Positions 38,175 to 45,807 of a stretch of DNA of 64,000 nucleotides are shown piece by piece. Every line of letters begins with the position of its first letter. The stretch's first letter is position 1. The stretch is taken from positions 1 through 64,000 of the forward strand of contig OZ252103.1 in NCBI GenBank assembly GCA_965248395.1. The letters run 5' to 3'. The stretch is from JAAXHH01 sp965248395 (lineage in GTDB: Bacteria > JAAXHH01). The translations under genes and the position numbers were made by a program. A model generated the notes under the pieces. It worked only from the letters and a program-made list of their open reading frames with translations. It was not told the origin of the DNA and did no database searches.

Positions 38175-38467
38175 ACGTATCTATGACAAGATCCTGTACA
38201 ATCTGGGAAAGGCCGTCCCGTAGCACGGGGCAAGGAACTGCCCGCCCGTGACACCGCCGGTTCGCTTGCTTAACGCGCCGCCCCGTTCACAGACAGCGCG
38301 GTTAGGGCGCCCGTCTGCCATCATCGACGCATCAGCGTAGATCGAGAGGCGACAAAGCGCCGGTTTACCTTGTTGAAGACGCCCGATACCCTGGCAACGG
38401 ACTGAAGGACGCTTCGATGTGTCCCTGAAACCGTTGGACACGGCCATTATCACGTATCGAAGGCGAT

Positions 38468-38599
38468 TTATGAATAACGCAGGTTAGAGACGGTAATGAA
38501 CCGGCCGCCAGCCGCCATAGTGAGCATGAACAGGCACGCGAGGACGATGACCGGCCACCGATGGCGCAATATCGCGGTAATGTAACGGTCGAGATGCAA
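38468..38599 (-). pseudogene. N-terminal stub of an RND/MMPL-family transporter cut by the IS
   Basis: Reading left from a TTG at 38599 gives MHLDRYITAILRHRWPVIVL, then ACLFMLTMAAGGRFITVSN, after which the frame enters the IS right end and stops (TAA, 38468). A conserved helix after an RHRWPV-type lead and an AAGGRF turn is the usual start of RND superfamily (MMPL) exporters, which run to 750 residues or more. Only the first 38 residues survive. Sequence beyond the left end of the IS does not continue the family, so the rest of the gene has been lost or rearranged. The family call is from pattern memory. Confidence 0.5.
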
Positions 38600-39590
38600 C
38601 GGTATGGATTCTCCGGTCTTTACGGAAGGTCGCGGCTGTCAAGTCGACAACGATCGATCATTCAACACCACCGATATACCGTTAGATAGATTTCAGAGGA
38701 TTTACCGTCGTGCTGCCGCGGTCCGTTCGAAGTTGTCGATGTGCGAAGAGCTGATGCAGGGTCGATATCGCTACCATCTAGTGGATTCGGCAGCCCGTTT
38801 TCATTCGGGGAGACTGTAGCTCGAGTCGGCGCAGTCGTAAGATGAAACCTTAAGCATCCGTAAGTAATCGACCCTTTTCGGCTGTCGTATCGAGCACAAG
38901 TTAAGGAATTACTCAAAGAATTAACCAGAATAACAGGAGAAATGCCATTATTTTTGTTTTTAGTCGAGTTTTAGAACAATCCTCCGACTAAATTGAAAAG
39001 TCGTCCTGATTTTTTTATGCGTCTATGCACACGTGTACATACCATTTATGTCCACGCGAACATAGTGAGCCAGATCGAACACTCCAGAGCTGTAATCTGT
39101 GATCTGTTGATCAGAACGGCCGTGGCACGGGACGTTTACTGGCGATCACCCCGCCGATACATCACTCCCGTACCCATATCCTTGAAACCGGTCCACATCG
39201 ACGCGGCGCCACGAGATGGACACCGGTTAGCACCACGAAGGAGAATTACCGATCGGGTTCCCCGGTCATTCCTTCGGTGCCTGCAGGCGTGTACGATCTA
39301 CCGCCTCCATTAAAGAACTGAATGAGCAGCGTTGGCCGTGACCGCTGAAGGCAGGCAATACGCCTGGCTTCGATATCTCGTTTCGGATGATGAGCCTGGA
39401 TCCGGATTCCGGCGCGAGGGGCAAGTCCATGTACATGCGAATGCCAACCTCTTTGTTCGGAAGCGATGAAACGGAGAATCCGGCTTGATACCGGCATGCC
39501 GGTACCGAAGCCTTATACGCTGACCCCACTGCGCCTGTGGATGAGTTTGTCCCCCGGCGCGTTGAATAGAAAGGTTAATACGTTGGAGCC
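38600..39590. other. one-kilobase region without recognisable genes, upstream of the sigma factor
   Basis: Several short open frames exist on both strands (for example 38604-38819 plus and 39266-39529 minus), but none has a ribosome site and a recognisable motif together. Base composition is lower in GC than the core genome, notably 38880-39060, consistent with an old insertion hot spot. It contains the paired palindromic boxes listed at 39024-39064. A T-rich tract at 38949-38962 has no hairpin before it. Confidence 0.5.
39024..39064. promoter_or_regulatory. two tandem 18-bp TATG-N10-CATA palindromic boxes
   Basis: Box 1 (39024-39041) is TATGCACACGTGTACATA, almost perfectly palindromic. Box 2 (39047-39064) is TATGTCCACGCGAACATA. 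They match at 14 of 18 positions, consensus TATGNNCACGNGNACATA, with centres 23 bp apart, about two helical turns. This is the shape of a paired operator for a dimeric regulator. No gene starts within 500 bp downstream on the plus strand, so the target is unknown. Confidence 0.5.
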
Positions 39591-40298
39591 ATGAACACGC
39601 GATCAAAAAGGCCCAAGGACGCTAATCTGATTCACGCCTGCCTGTCAGGTCGATCGGATGCGCAGAGTCAACTCTACGATTTGTATTTTACACCGGACAA
39701 GCCTGTTCACTGCTGGGTATACCAGAAAGCTTACTGGATTCCAGCGGGTGAAAAGGAAGATATCCTCAATGACATATACATCGCGGTCATACAGAGTCTT
39801 CCACAGTTCGAATTCCGCAGTGCATTGAGCACCTACATTACCCGCATTGCAAAGATCAAGTGTCTGGACGCCATGCCTTCGCGCCTCGGCGTCGCCAGGG
39901 GAAGGGGCATTAAATTCGTCGAAATCGACTGGTTTGCATCGACCAGCGAGTCGGGACTGCAGATCGAAGACACCGATCCGAACAACAGTCCGGACCGGTT
40001 TTTCAAGGTTATTGAGGAAGAGGAACAGGTTTTTTTGTTACACACGGCCCTGAAGTATTACACCGGGCCGAGGTGCCGGGACGTCCTGAAGATGTATGTA
40101 CGGGAACTGAAAGGTGAACTGAGCAGGGAGGATATCGCGGAAGTCCTCGGGGTATCGGTACAACGCATGGGACAGATGATCTACGACTGCATGTATCGGC
40201 TCAGACGCAAAATGCAGAGCAGATTCCGAGACTACGAACACTTTACCAACTGCGTCAGTGAAGGTATTCGTCGTACTAGGCCAAGAAACAAGGAGTAG
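39591..40298 (+). CDS. ECF-like RNA polymerase sigma factor
   Basis: A 235-residue sigma-70-family protein with a region 2-like part (EKEDILNDIYIAVIQSLPQFEFRS followed by STYITRIAKIKCLDAM, about residues 54-96) and a region 4-like helix-turn-helix (LSREDIAEVLGVSVQRMGQMIYDCMYRLRRKM, about 180-211). The two are joined by an acidic linker. It is longer than a minimal ECF factor and diverged, so its group is unclear. The ATG has only a close GGAG upstream. The next gene, 2 bp away, encodes a zinc-type anti-sigma-like protein; the two are almost certainly one unit. Confidence 0.78.
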   Translation: MNTRSKRPKDANLIHACLSGRSDAQSQLYDLYFTPDKPVHCWVYQKAYWIPAGEKEDILNDIYIAVIQSLPQFEFRSALSTYITRIAKIKCLDAMPSRLGVARGRGIKFVEIDWFASTSESGLQIEDTDPNNSPDRFFKVIEEEEQVFLLHTALKYYTGPRCRDVLKMYVRELKGELSREDIAEVLGVSVQRMGQMIYDCMYRLRRKMQSRFRDYEHFTNCVSEGIRRTRPRNKE

Positions 40299-40300
40299 TC

Positions 40301-40987
40301 ATGCATCAGCGAGTTGGGGGGCGCGGCAACATCGTCAGGTTGCCAGATCGTACTCAGATCGCTGACCTTCTGTGCAGATACAGCGAACCGTTGCTGTCGT
40401 CATGCCCGTCATCGGAAACACTGGTTGTTTACCATGAAGATCATGAAAAACTTACTTCGACAGAGCGAAACGCCGTGAGCAGCCACCTGGGTATATGTCT
40501 CGACTGCCGGGACAAACTACAATGGTTGAGTGAGTCGGAGGCATCGTCATATCCTGTGCCTTTCAACCGTGTGATCTGGTATGTGCTCAGTGTGCGCCAT
40601 CCAACCGGAATGCAGGTTGCCAGGCATACTTCTCCTGCCGGGGGTTCGGGCATCACACCATCAAGTACACGTCTGCCTGTTCAACCGGGTCCTTCCCTGC
40701 CTGCCGCCTCAAAACGGTCATCGGTACCCTATATCGTCAGTGGGGATGGAACGCTGTTCGGAGAAATCCGACAGGACAGGCGTCATCGGATGTACTTCAA
40801 AATGATCCGGTTGCCCCGGTCGTTTCAGTGGCACGCCCTGCACATTCGAGCGTTAACGTTTGACCGGCGTGTACTGGTGAGCAGAACCAGGACCATATCG
40901 GGACCGAGGTTTCATATCAACCATCCCCCTCGTGTCACGCCTGGGGATCTGGATCGGATCGAACTGGGATTGATTCCGCTGCGCTGA
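40301..40987 (+). CDS. putative soluble zinc-binding anti-sigma factor
   Basis: A 228-residue protein with a canonical ZAS motif, H62-x3-C66-x2-C69, in the context LTSTERNAVSSHLGICLDCR, as in zinc-type anti-sigma factors. No clear membrane helix follows, so it appears cytoplasmic. After a Pro/Ser-rich linker (about 105-140) a C-terminal domain of roughly 85 residues (YIVSGDGTLFGEIRQD to IELGLIPLR) is likely beta-rich and is not recognised. Position directly after the sigma gene supports a partner role; binding and release signal are inference. Redox or metal sensing through the Zn site is possible, as in RsrA-type proteins. Confidence 0.6.
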   Translation: MHQRVGGRGNIVRLPDRTQIADLLCRYSEPLLSSCPSSETLVVYHEDHEKLTSTERNAVSSHLGICLDCRDKLQWLSESEASSYPVPFNRVIWYVLSVRHPTGMQVARHTSPAGGSGITPSSTRLPVQPGPSLPAASKRSSVPYIVSGDGTLFGEIRQDRRHRMYFKMIRLPRSFQWHALHIRALTFDRRVLVSRTRTISGPRFHINHPPRVTPGDLDRIELGLIPLR

Positions 40988-41206
40988 GCAAAGCCGGTGG
41001 CATACCACCGCGATCAGCCGGCGTTGAAGGCTCGGACCTACGGGCATTAAGGCATTGACAAACGGGCTGTTCCAAGTACGTTATTTAGTGTATGAAGGTT
41101 ACGCGAAGCAGGATACGCGTATCACTGGTAGCGGGAAGTTCAGGATTACGGAACAGTCCAATTTGATGATCCTGTCCATCGTGTCATCGATGAAGGAGTT
41201 GACTGC

Positions 41207-42379
41207 ATGGAGATGATCTATCCACGTCGGAAAACCCGCGAAGTCCACGTCGGCAACATCACGATCGGTTGCGAAAATCCCATCGTCGTGCAATCGATGA
41301 TCACGGAGAACACCCGGGACGTAGCAGCCTGCGTGGACGCGGTAATCCGACTGCACGAATTGGGATGTGAAATCGTGCGCGTGACCACACCCACACTGGC
41401 AGACGCCCACTGTCTTCGGGAGATCAAGGAGACCCTGGTGCGCCGCGGAATCGACGTGCCCCTGGTAGCGGACGTTCACCATCAGGGCACCAGGATAGCC
41501 GAAGAAGTCGCCAGGTCGATCGAGAAGGTCCGCATCAATCCGGGGTTGTTCGTATTCCAGCGGCTGTCTGATACCATCGAATACACGCCGGAAGAAAACG
41601 AAGCAGCCAGGCAAAAAGTGGAAGAGGACCTTGCGCCTGTGATCAGGGTCTGCAGAGAGCGTGATATCGCCATGCGAATCGGCGTGAACCACGGCTCCCT
41701 GTCGGACCGGATGACCGTAACTTACGGGGACACGCCACTGGGCATGGTGGAATCCGCGCTGGAGTTCATTCGGATCTGCGAGGCGCACAATTACCGGAAT
41801 CTGATCGTGTCGCTCAAGGCGTCCCGCGTTCCGGTCATGGTACAGGCCAACCGGCTGATGGCCAGCCGCATGGACGAAGAAGGCATGGACTATCCACTGC
41901 ATCTCGGTGTAACCGAGGCCGGAGACGGCGAGTATGCCCGGATCAAGTCGACCTCGGGTATCGGCACCTTGCTGGCCGAGGGTTTGGGGGACACCATACG
42001 GGTATCTCTCGCTGAAGATCCCGCCAACGAAATACCCGTATGTTACGATATCCTCCAGGCCCTGGGCTTGCGCCGTACCAAGGTGGAGTTTATCGCCTGT
42101 CCTTCCTGTGGACGTACCAAGTTCAACCTGGAAAACGTGCTGGCGGAGGTCAAGACCGCCACCGATCATCTCGCGGGGCTCGACATTGCCGTCATGGGTT
42201 GCATCGTCAACGGCCCGGGAGAAATGGCTGATGCCGATTACGGGTATGTGGGTCGTGCCAACGGGATCATTTCCCTCTACCGCGGGCGTGAATGCGTGAA
42301 GATGAGCGTGCCACAGGAACGCGGCGTCGATGAGCTGGTCGATCTGATCAAGTCGGACGGTCGCTGGGTTGATCCGTAG
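41207..42379 (+). CDS. ispG: 4-hydroxy-3-methylbut-2-en-1-yl diphosphate synthase
   Basis: A 390-residue IspG (GcpE), the penultimate step of the MEP isoprenoid pathway, converting MEcPP to HMBPP. The [4Fe-4S] ligands are C298 and C301 (ACPSCGRTKFN), C332 and E339 (CIVNGPGE). The N-terminal TIM-barrel part starts with RREVHVGNI-type sequence and contains VRVTTPT and KVRINPGL. This is the short bacterial form without the plant insert. GAAGGAG lies 9 nt before the ATG. It stands alone between the sigma/anti-sigma pair and the citrate synthase gene. Confidence 0.95.
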   Translation: MEMIYPRRKTREVHVGNITIGCENPIVVQSMITENTRDVAACVDAVIRLHELGCEIVRVTTPTLADAHCLREIKETLVRRGIDVPLVADVHHQGTRIAEEVARSIEKVRINPGLFVFQRLSDTIEYTPEENEAARQKVEEDLAPVIRVCRERDIAMRIGVNHGSLSDRMTVTYGDTPLGMVESALEFIRICEAHNYRNLIVSLKASRVPVMVQANRLMASRMDEEGMDYPLHLGVTEAGDGEYARIKSTSGIGTLLAEGLGDTIRVSLAEDPANEIPVCYDILQALGLRRTKVEFIACPSCGRTKFNLENVLAEVKTATDHLAGLDIAVMGCIVNGPGEMADADYGYVGRANGIISLYRGRECVKMSVPQERGVDELVDLIKSDGRWVDP

Positions 42380-42480
42380 CCGATGGTTTTACGCGATTCA
42401 GCAACCAATGGAAATCGTCCAGTTTGAATACGAAACCTAAAGCCAGGGCCACCCACCACAGCGCGAGTTCCTTTCCCGCT

Positions 42481-42630
42481 TCAGTCCCGGCGGTTTCCCA
42501 CGGCGGTCACGGCCTGGCGGATGGTGGAGCAGATCACCCCGTAACGCCGCATGTCCAGCATACCCCCCGGTGACCTGAGCAGGCACCAGTTGATGGCGAA
42601 CCTCATGTAAATCAGATGAAGGACCGCCAT
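42481..42630 (-). pseudogene. decayed fragment of an isochorismatase-family hydrolase gene
   Basis: A 49-codon frame from ATG 42630 reads VLHLIYMRFAINWCLLRS and continues MLDMRRYGV. It lines up with VLHLIYAGFATNWCVLGRD...IRSMARYG of the intact isochorismatase-like protein encoded at 44998-45807, including the Cys of the catalytic NWC. Both ends of the domain are missing. It is best read as the remnant of a paralogous copy. A further open stretch to the left (about 42400-42475, hydrophobic, LALWWVALALGFVFKL) is not recognised. Confidence 0.65.
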
Positions 42631-42763
42631 AGTCAATTACGCGGGCGCGTCTCCGTGTTCGGGTTCATCCTGGGTTGTCTGCAGGCAAAGCGGCAGTGTC
42701 CGTAAATACGCAGGATAGGTCGCCCAACGTTGAAATCAACACTGTTGAGAACTGATTATTGGG

Positions 42764-42792
42764 TTGACCAATTTGCCGAGATTCGTTAATTT
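42764..42792 (+). promoter_or_regulatory. candidate promoter of the citrate synthase gene
   Basis: TTGACC (42764-42769) is followed after 17 bp by TAATTT (42787-42792), a weak -10 in an AT-rich patch. The leader would be about 65 nt and contains CAGGAGGT at 42847-42854, a near-perfect ribosome site for the ATG at 42862. Confidence 0.3.
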
Positions 42793-42861
42793 ATTGGTTT
42801 CACGGCGTGCCAATCCCGGTGTCAAAATCTATCCAAGCCCGTTTTCAGGAGGTTGTATTTA

Positions 42862-44163
42862 ATGCCTGACACGTTGACCGTCATTGACAACCGGACCGGT
42901 AAAAAATACGAAATTCCAATTATGTACGGGACCTATGCCAAGTACGGCGCCGCGATTCCCACCACGGACTTTCGTAAAATCAAGGTATCCGAGGACGATT
43001 TCGGCCTGCTGGGATACGATCCGGCGTTCACCAATACCGCTTCCTGCCGGAGCAGCATAACCCACATCGATGGTGAAAAGGGCATTCTGCGTTACAGAGG
43101 TTATCCCATCGAGGACCTGGCGGTTAACAGTTCCTTTCTGGAAGTCGCCTTCCTGATCGTACATGGAGTCCTGCCGACCACGGCCGAACTCGCGGAATGG
43201 TCCTACGACATTACCCATCACGCGATCGTACATGAAAACATCAAGAAGTTCATGGACGGTTTCCGGTACGACGCCCATCCCATGGGTATTCTGATCAGCA
43301 CGGTCGCCGCGTTGTCCACCTTTTACCCGGAAGCCAAGCAGATACGCGACGTGGCCCTACGAAACGAACAGGTCCACCGGCTCATCGCCAAGATACCGAC
43401 TATCGCGGCTTTCGCGTACAGACACAGCCAGGGCTTTCCCTACACCTATCCGGACAACGGCCTGGGATACTGTGGCAACTTCCTGGCCATGATGTACAAG
43501 ATGACGGACAAGTACACCCCGGATCCCGTGCTGGAAAAAGCCCTGGACGTGGTGTTCATCCTGCACGTGGACCACGAACAGAACTGCAGCGCCAACGCGA
43601 TGCGGAGCGTCGGCAGTTCCCTCCCCGATCCTTACGTGTCCGTTGCCGCCGCCGCGGCCGGGCTGTACGGGCCCCTGCACGGAGGCGCCAACGAACAGGT
43701 ACTGCACATGCTGCAGGAAATCGGTCACATCAGCCGGGTGCCGGAATACATCAAGAAGGTCAAGCAGGGCGATATCCGGCTTATGGGGTTTGGGCACAGG
43801 GTATACAAGAACTACGATCCGCGGGCCAAGATCCTCAAGGAGATGACCCACCAGGTGCTGGGCGTTACCGGTAAGAACACGCTGCTCGATGTCGCCCTCG
43901 AACTGGAGCGAATCGCCCTTGAAGATGATTATTTCGTCAATCGACAACTCTATCCCAATGTCGATTTCTATTCAGGCCTCATCTACCAGGCCATGGGATT
44001 TCCCCTGGAAATGTTCCCGGTGCTCTTCGCGATACCCCGTACCGTGGGCTGGCTGGCACAGTGGGCGGAAATGCTGGACGATCCGGATCAGAAAATCGCG
44101 CGCCCCCGCCAGATCTATACCGGTGACGAAGTCTGTAAGTACGTACCGATAGAGAACCGATAG
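42862..44163 (+). CDS. gltA: citrate synthase
   Basis: A 433-residue type I-length citrate synthase, first step of the TCA cycle (oxaloacetate plus acetyl-CoA to citrate). Catalytic and substrate blocks are present: LHVDHEQNCSANAMR, YGPLHGGANEQVL (catalytic His), MGFGHRVYKNYDPRA (His-Arg) and NVDFYSGLIYQAMGFP (catalytic Asp). The ATG at 42862 is chosen over an in-frame TTG at 42853 because CAGGAGGT is then correctly placed. It converges on the amidohydrolase gene with a 4-bp gap and no terminator between them. Confidence 0.95.
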   Translation: MPDTLTVIDNRTGKKYEIPIMYGTYAKYGAAIPTTDFRKIKVSEDDFGLLGYDPAFTNTASCRSSITHIDGEKGILRYRGYPIEDLAVNSSFLEVAFLIVHGVLPTTAELAEWSYDITHHAIVHENIKKFMDGFRYDAHPMGILISTVAALSTFYPEAKQIRDVALRNEQVHRLIAKIPTIAAFAYRHSQGFPYTYPDNGLGYCGNFLAMMYKMTDKYTPDPVLEKALDVVFILHVDHEQNCSANAMRSVGSSLPDPYVSVAAAAAGLYGPLHGGANEQVLHMLQEIGHISRVPEYIKKVKQGDIRLMGFGHRVYKNYDPRAKILKEMTHQVLGVTGKNTLLDVALELERIALEDDYFVNRQLYPNVDFYSGLIYQAMGFPLEMFPVLFAIPRTVGWLAQWAEMLDDPDQKIARPRQIYTGDEVCKYVPIENR

Positions 44164-44167
44164 TGCT

Positions 44168-45001
44168 TCAGCTTCGCGGCTCCCACCTGTAGGCGTCCCT
44201 GCTGTTCTTCCACATGATATTTTCCAGGGCTTCCGATCCCCTGGGTTCGATGCATGCCATGGCCAGCGATTGCACTTGGCGGTAGGAGGCGAATCTCCAG
44301 GATACCGGCCAGTTGCTGGCATACAGCAGCCTGTTCACTCCAAAAGCGTTCCAGAGAACGTCGTGCACCGGTTTGTAATAGGCCGGATCCTCCGGCGGCG
44401 GGGAAGCCTGCGCCAGTTCAACCATACCGGATATCTTGCAGAACACATGAGGATGGGCCGCGGCAAGCTTAATGCCGGCTACCCATTCTTCGTCCGGATG
44501 TCCCCCCGTTACCGGCACGTGGGCCAGGTGGTTCAGCACGATCCTCAGATCGGGGAAACGAGCGGCGTAGTCGGCCACGCAAGTCAGCCATTCCTTGTCC
44601 ACGAGCAGGTCCAGGGACAGGTCGTGGGCCGCGAGTTGCTCCACTGCCCTGGTATACACCGGGTCGTCGGTCGGCGCCTTGCCCAACCGGATGCCATAGA
44701 AAAGATCATGTTCCGCTAAACGGTCCAGGTCGGATTCGAATCGCGAATCCGGGGGCTCCAGGTGTCCGACCAGGCCCAGCAGGAAGGGATCGTCCTCGGC
44801 CAGGTCCAGAATCCACTGGTTATCCTCCACCCATGCGCTGGCTTCCACCACGACCGTGCCCGTCACACCCTCTGACAGGGCTTCGTTCTTTAAATCCTCC
44901 GGCATGATACGCCGGTAAAGAAAGTCGTCATCGGGGCTGGGCCATGGAACGCCCTGCGGCCGGGAGGGATCGTAGAAGTGGGTGTGGGTATCGACGATCA
45001 C
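44168..45001 (-). CDS. COG3618-type TIM-barrel amidohydrolase (lactonase-like)
   Basis: A 277-residue metal-dependent hydrolase of the amidohydrolase_2 type. Metal-site blocks: DTHTHFYDPSRPQGVPWP at the N-terminus, LVGHLEPP, IVLNHLAHVP (His) and a late LLYASNWPVS (Asp position replaced by SNW, common in this subgroup). Relatives include L-fuconolactone and L-rhamnonolactone hydrolases and 2-pyrone-4,6-dicarboxylate hydrolase. In this operon, with two sugar-acid dehydratases, opening of an aldonolactone is the most likely role (inference). Its start overlaps the isochorismatase gene by 4 bp (ATGA). Confidence 0.8.
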   Translation of the reverse strand: MIVDTHTHFYDPSRPQGVPWPSPDDDFLYRRIMPEDLKNEALSEGVTGTVVVEASAWVEDNQWILDLAEDDPFLLGLVGHLEPPDSRFESDLDRLAEHDLFYGIRLGKAPTDDPVYTRAVEQLAAHDLSLDLLVDKEWLTCVADYAARFPDLRIVLNHLAHVPVTGGHPDEEWVAGIKLAAAHPHVFCKISGMVELAQASPPPEDPAYYKPVHDVLWNAFGVNRLLYASNWPVSWRFASYRQVQSLAMACIEPRGSEALENIMWKNSRDAYRWEPRS

Positions 45002-45807
45002 GTTCCATTCCTCTCCGAGACCTGCCGGCAGCTGGCGAAGTAGTCTTCGTTCGACGCCGAAAAACCGAACTGTTGTTCTATTTCACGGACCGCGATTTCC
45101 GTGACGAAGAGCTCATCAAGCGTGTCGGGAAACTCGACACCCGCCGTGCAGTCGCGCAGGAATACGATGTTGTATCCGTACCGGGCCATGGACCGGATGC
45201 CGTAGTCCCTGCCCAGGACACACCAGTTGGTGGCGAACCCGGCGTAGATCAGGTGGAGCACGTTCCGTTGGGCCAGTACCTCGTGCAGCTCGGCGCCGCT
45301 GGCGATCACCACGTCCTCGTCGCGAACCTCCACGGCCGGCGAAATGGATAAATCGCCGCTAATCGAATTCCAGTGAAGGCCGATGCCTGGTGGTTGATTC
45401 CTGGGTCCCCTGTAGGCGTCGTATTCGCCTTCCCTGTGACGGAAATCAAGGGGCGGCCAGTCCGCTCCTCCGCGCGGCGGGACAGATGCCGCGGGATTTC
45501 GCGAAGCCTGGGGAAACTGGCGCGCGACTTCGGGCGACGGAGCGTGTACAACGGACAGGCCGGCCGTTCGGCTCATCTCGATAGCCGGCACGATCGCCTC
45601 CCGGGTGACCCGTGCCGCCCGTTCGATCCAACTGTCGATGAAATGGACGTTCCACAGGTCTACCAGTATGAGCGCCGTCTGTTTGACGGGCAGTTTCATC
45701 TGGAATTCCCTGCGTATGAAATGCTCCTCCCTGCAGGGTACTTCGGCAGGGGTGCTGTCCTGGTAGTATCTCACTTTCAGATCGAGCGCCGCGGCGCTAT
45801 TTTCCAT
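44998..45807 (-). CDS. isochorismatase-family cysteine hydrolase
   Basis: About 269 residues. The family triad is suggested by the Asp in TALILVDLWNVHF, and by the nucleophile Cys in LIYAGFATNWCVLGRDYG with its cis-peptide neighbours; a Lys candidate is less clear. Members hydrolyse amides or vinyl ethers (nicotinamidase, N-carbamoyl amidases, isochorismatase). The frame is open 79 codons upstream inside the neighbouring gene, but ATG 45807 has AAGGAGGG upstream and is the real start. It overlaps the dehydratase gene by 11 bp. A decayed paralog lies at 42481-42630. Confidence 0.85.
   Translation of the reverse strand: MENSAAALDLKVRYYQDSTPAEVPCREEHFIRREFQMKLPVKQTALILVDLWNVHFIDSWIERAARVTREAIVPAIEMSRTAGLSVVHAPSPEVARQFPQASRNPAASVPPRGGADWPPLDFRHREGEYDAYRGPRNQPPGIGLHWNSISGDLSISPAVEVRDEDVVIASGAELHEVLAQRNVLHLIYAGFATNWCVLGRDYGIRSMARYGYNIVFLRDCTAGVEFPDTLDELFVTEIAVREIEQQFGFSASNEDYFASCRQVSERNGT

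Larger units (their letters stand above)
36776..38483 (+). mobile_element. IS1380-family insertion sequence, 1708 bp with complete ends
   Basis: Terminal inverted repeats of 17 bp are visible: CCTGCATTATTCATAAA at the left (36776-36792) and TTTATGAATAACGCAGG at the right (38467-38483), one mismatch. Flanks are TTAA on the left and TTAG on the right, a 3 of 4 match to a 4-bp target duplication. The single gene is an IS1380-type transposase. About 240 bp of non-coding sequence lies between the frameshifted end of that gene and the right repeat. The element interrupts an RND/MMPL transporter gene on its right. Confidence 0.9.

Noticed and set aside
39266..39606. Overlapping 87-98 codon minus-strand frames in the gene-poor region before the sigma gene
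   Set aside because: One frame (39266-39529) has protein-like composition, but there is no family, ribosome site or neighbour that supports it.
41099..42169. A 356-codon minus-strand open frame opposite ispG
   Set aside because: Antisense shadow of a certain gene; its composition follows from ispG codon use.
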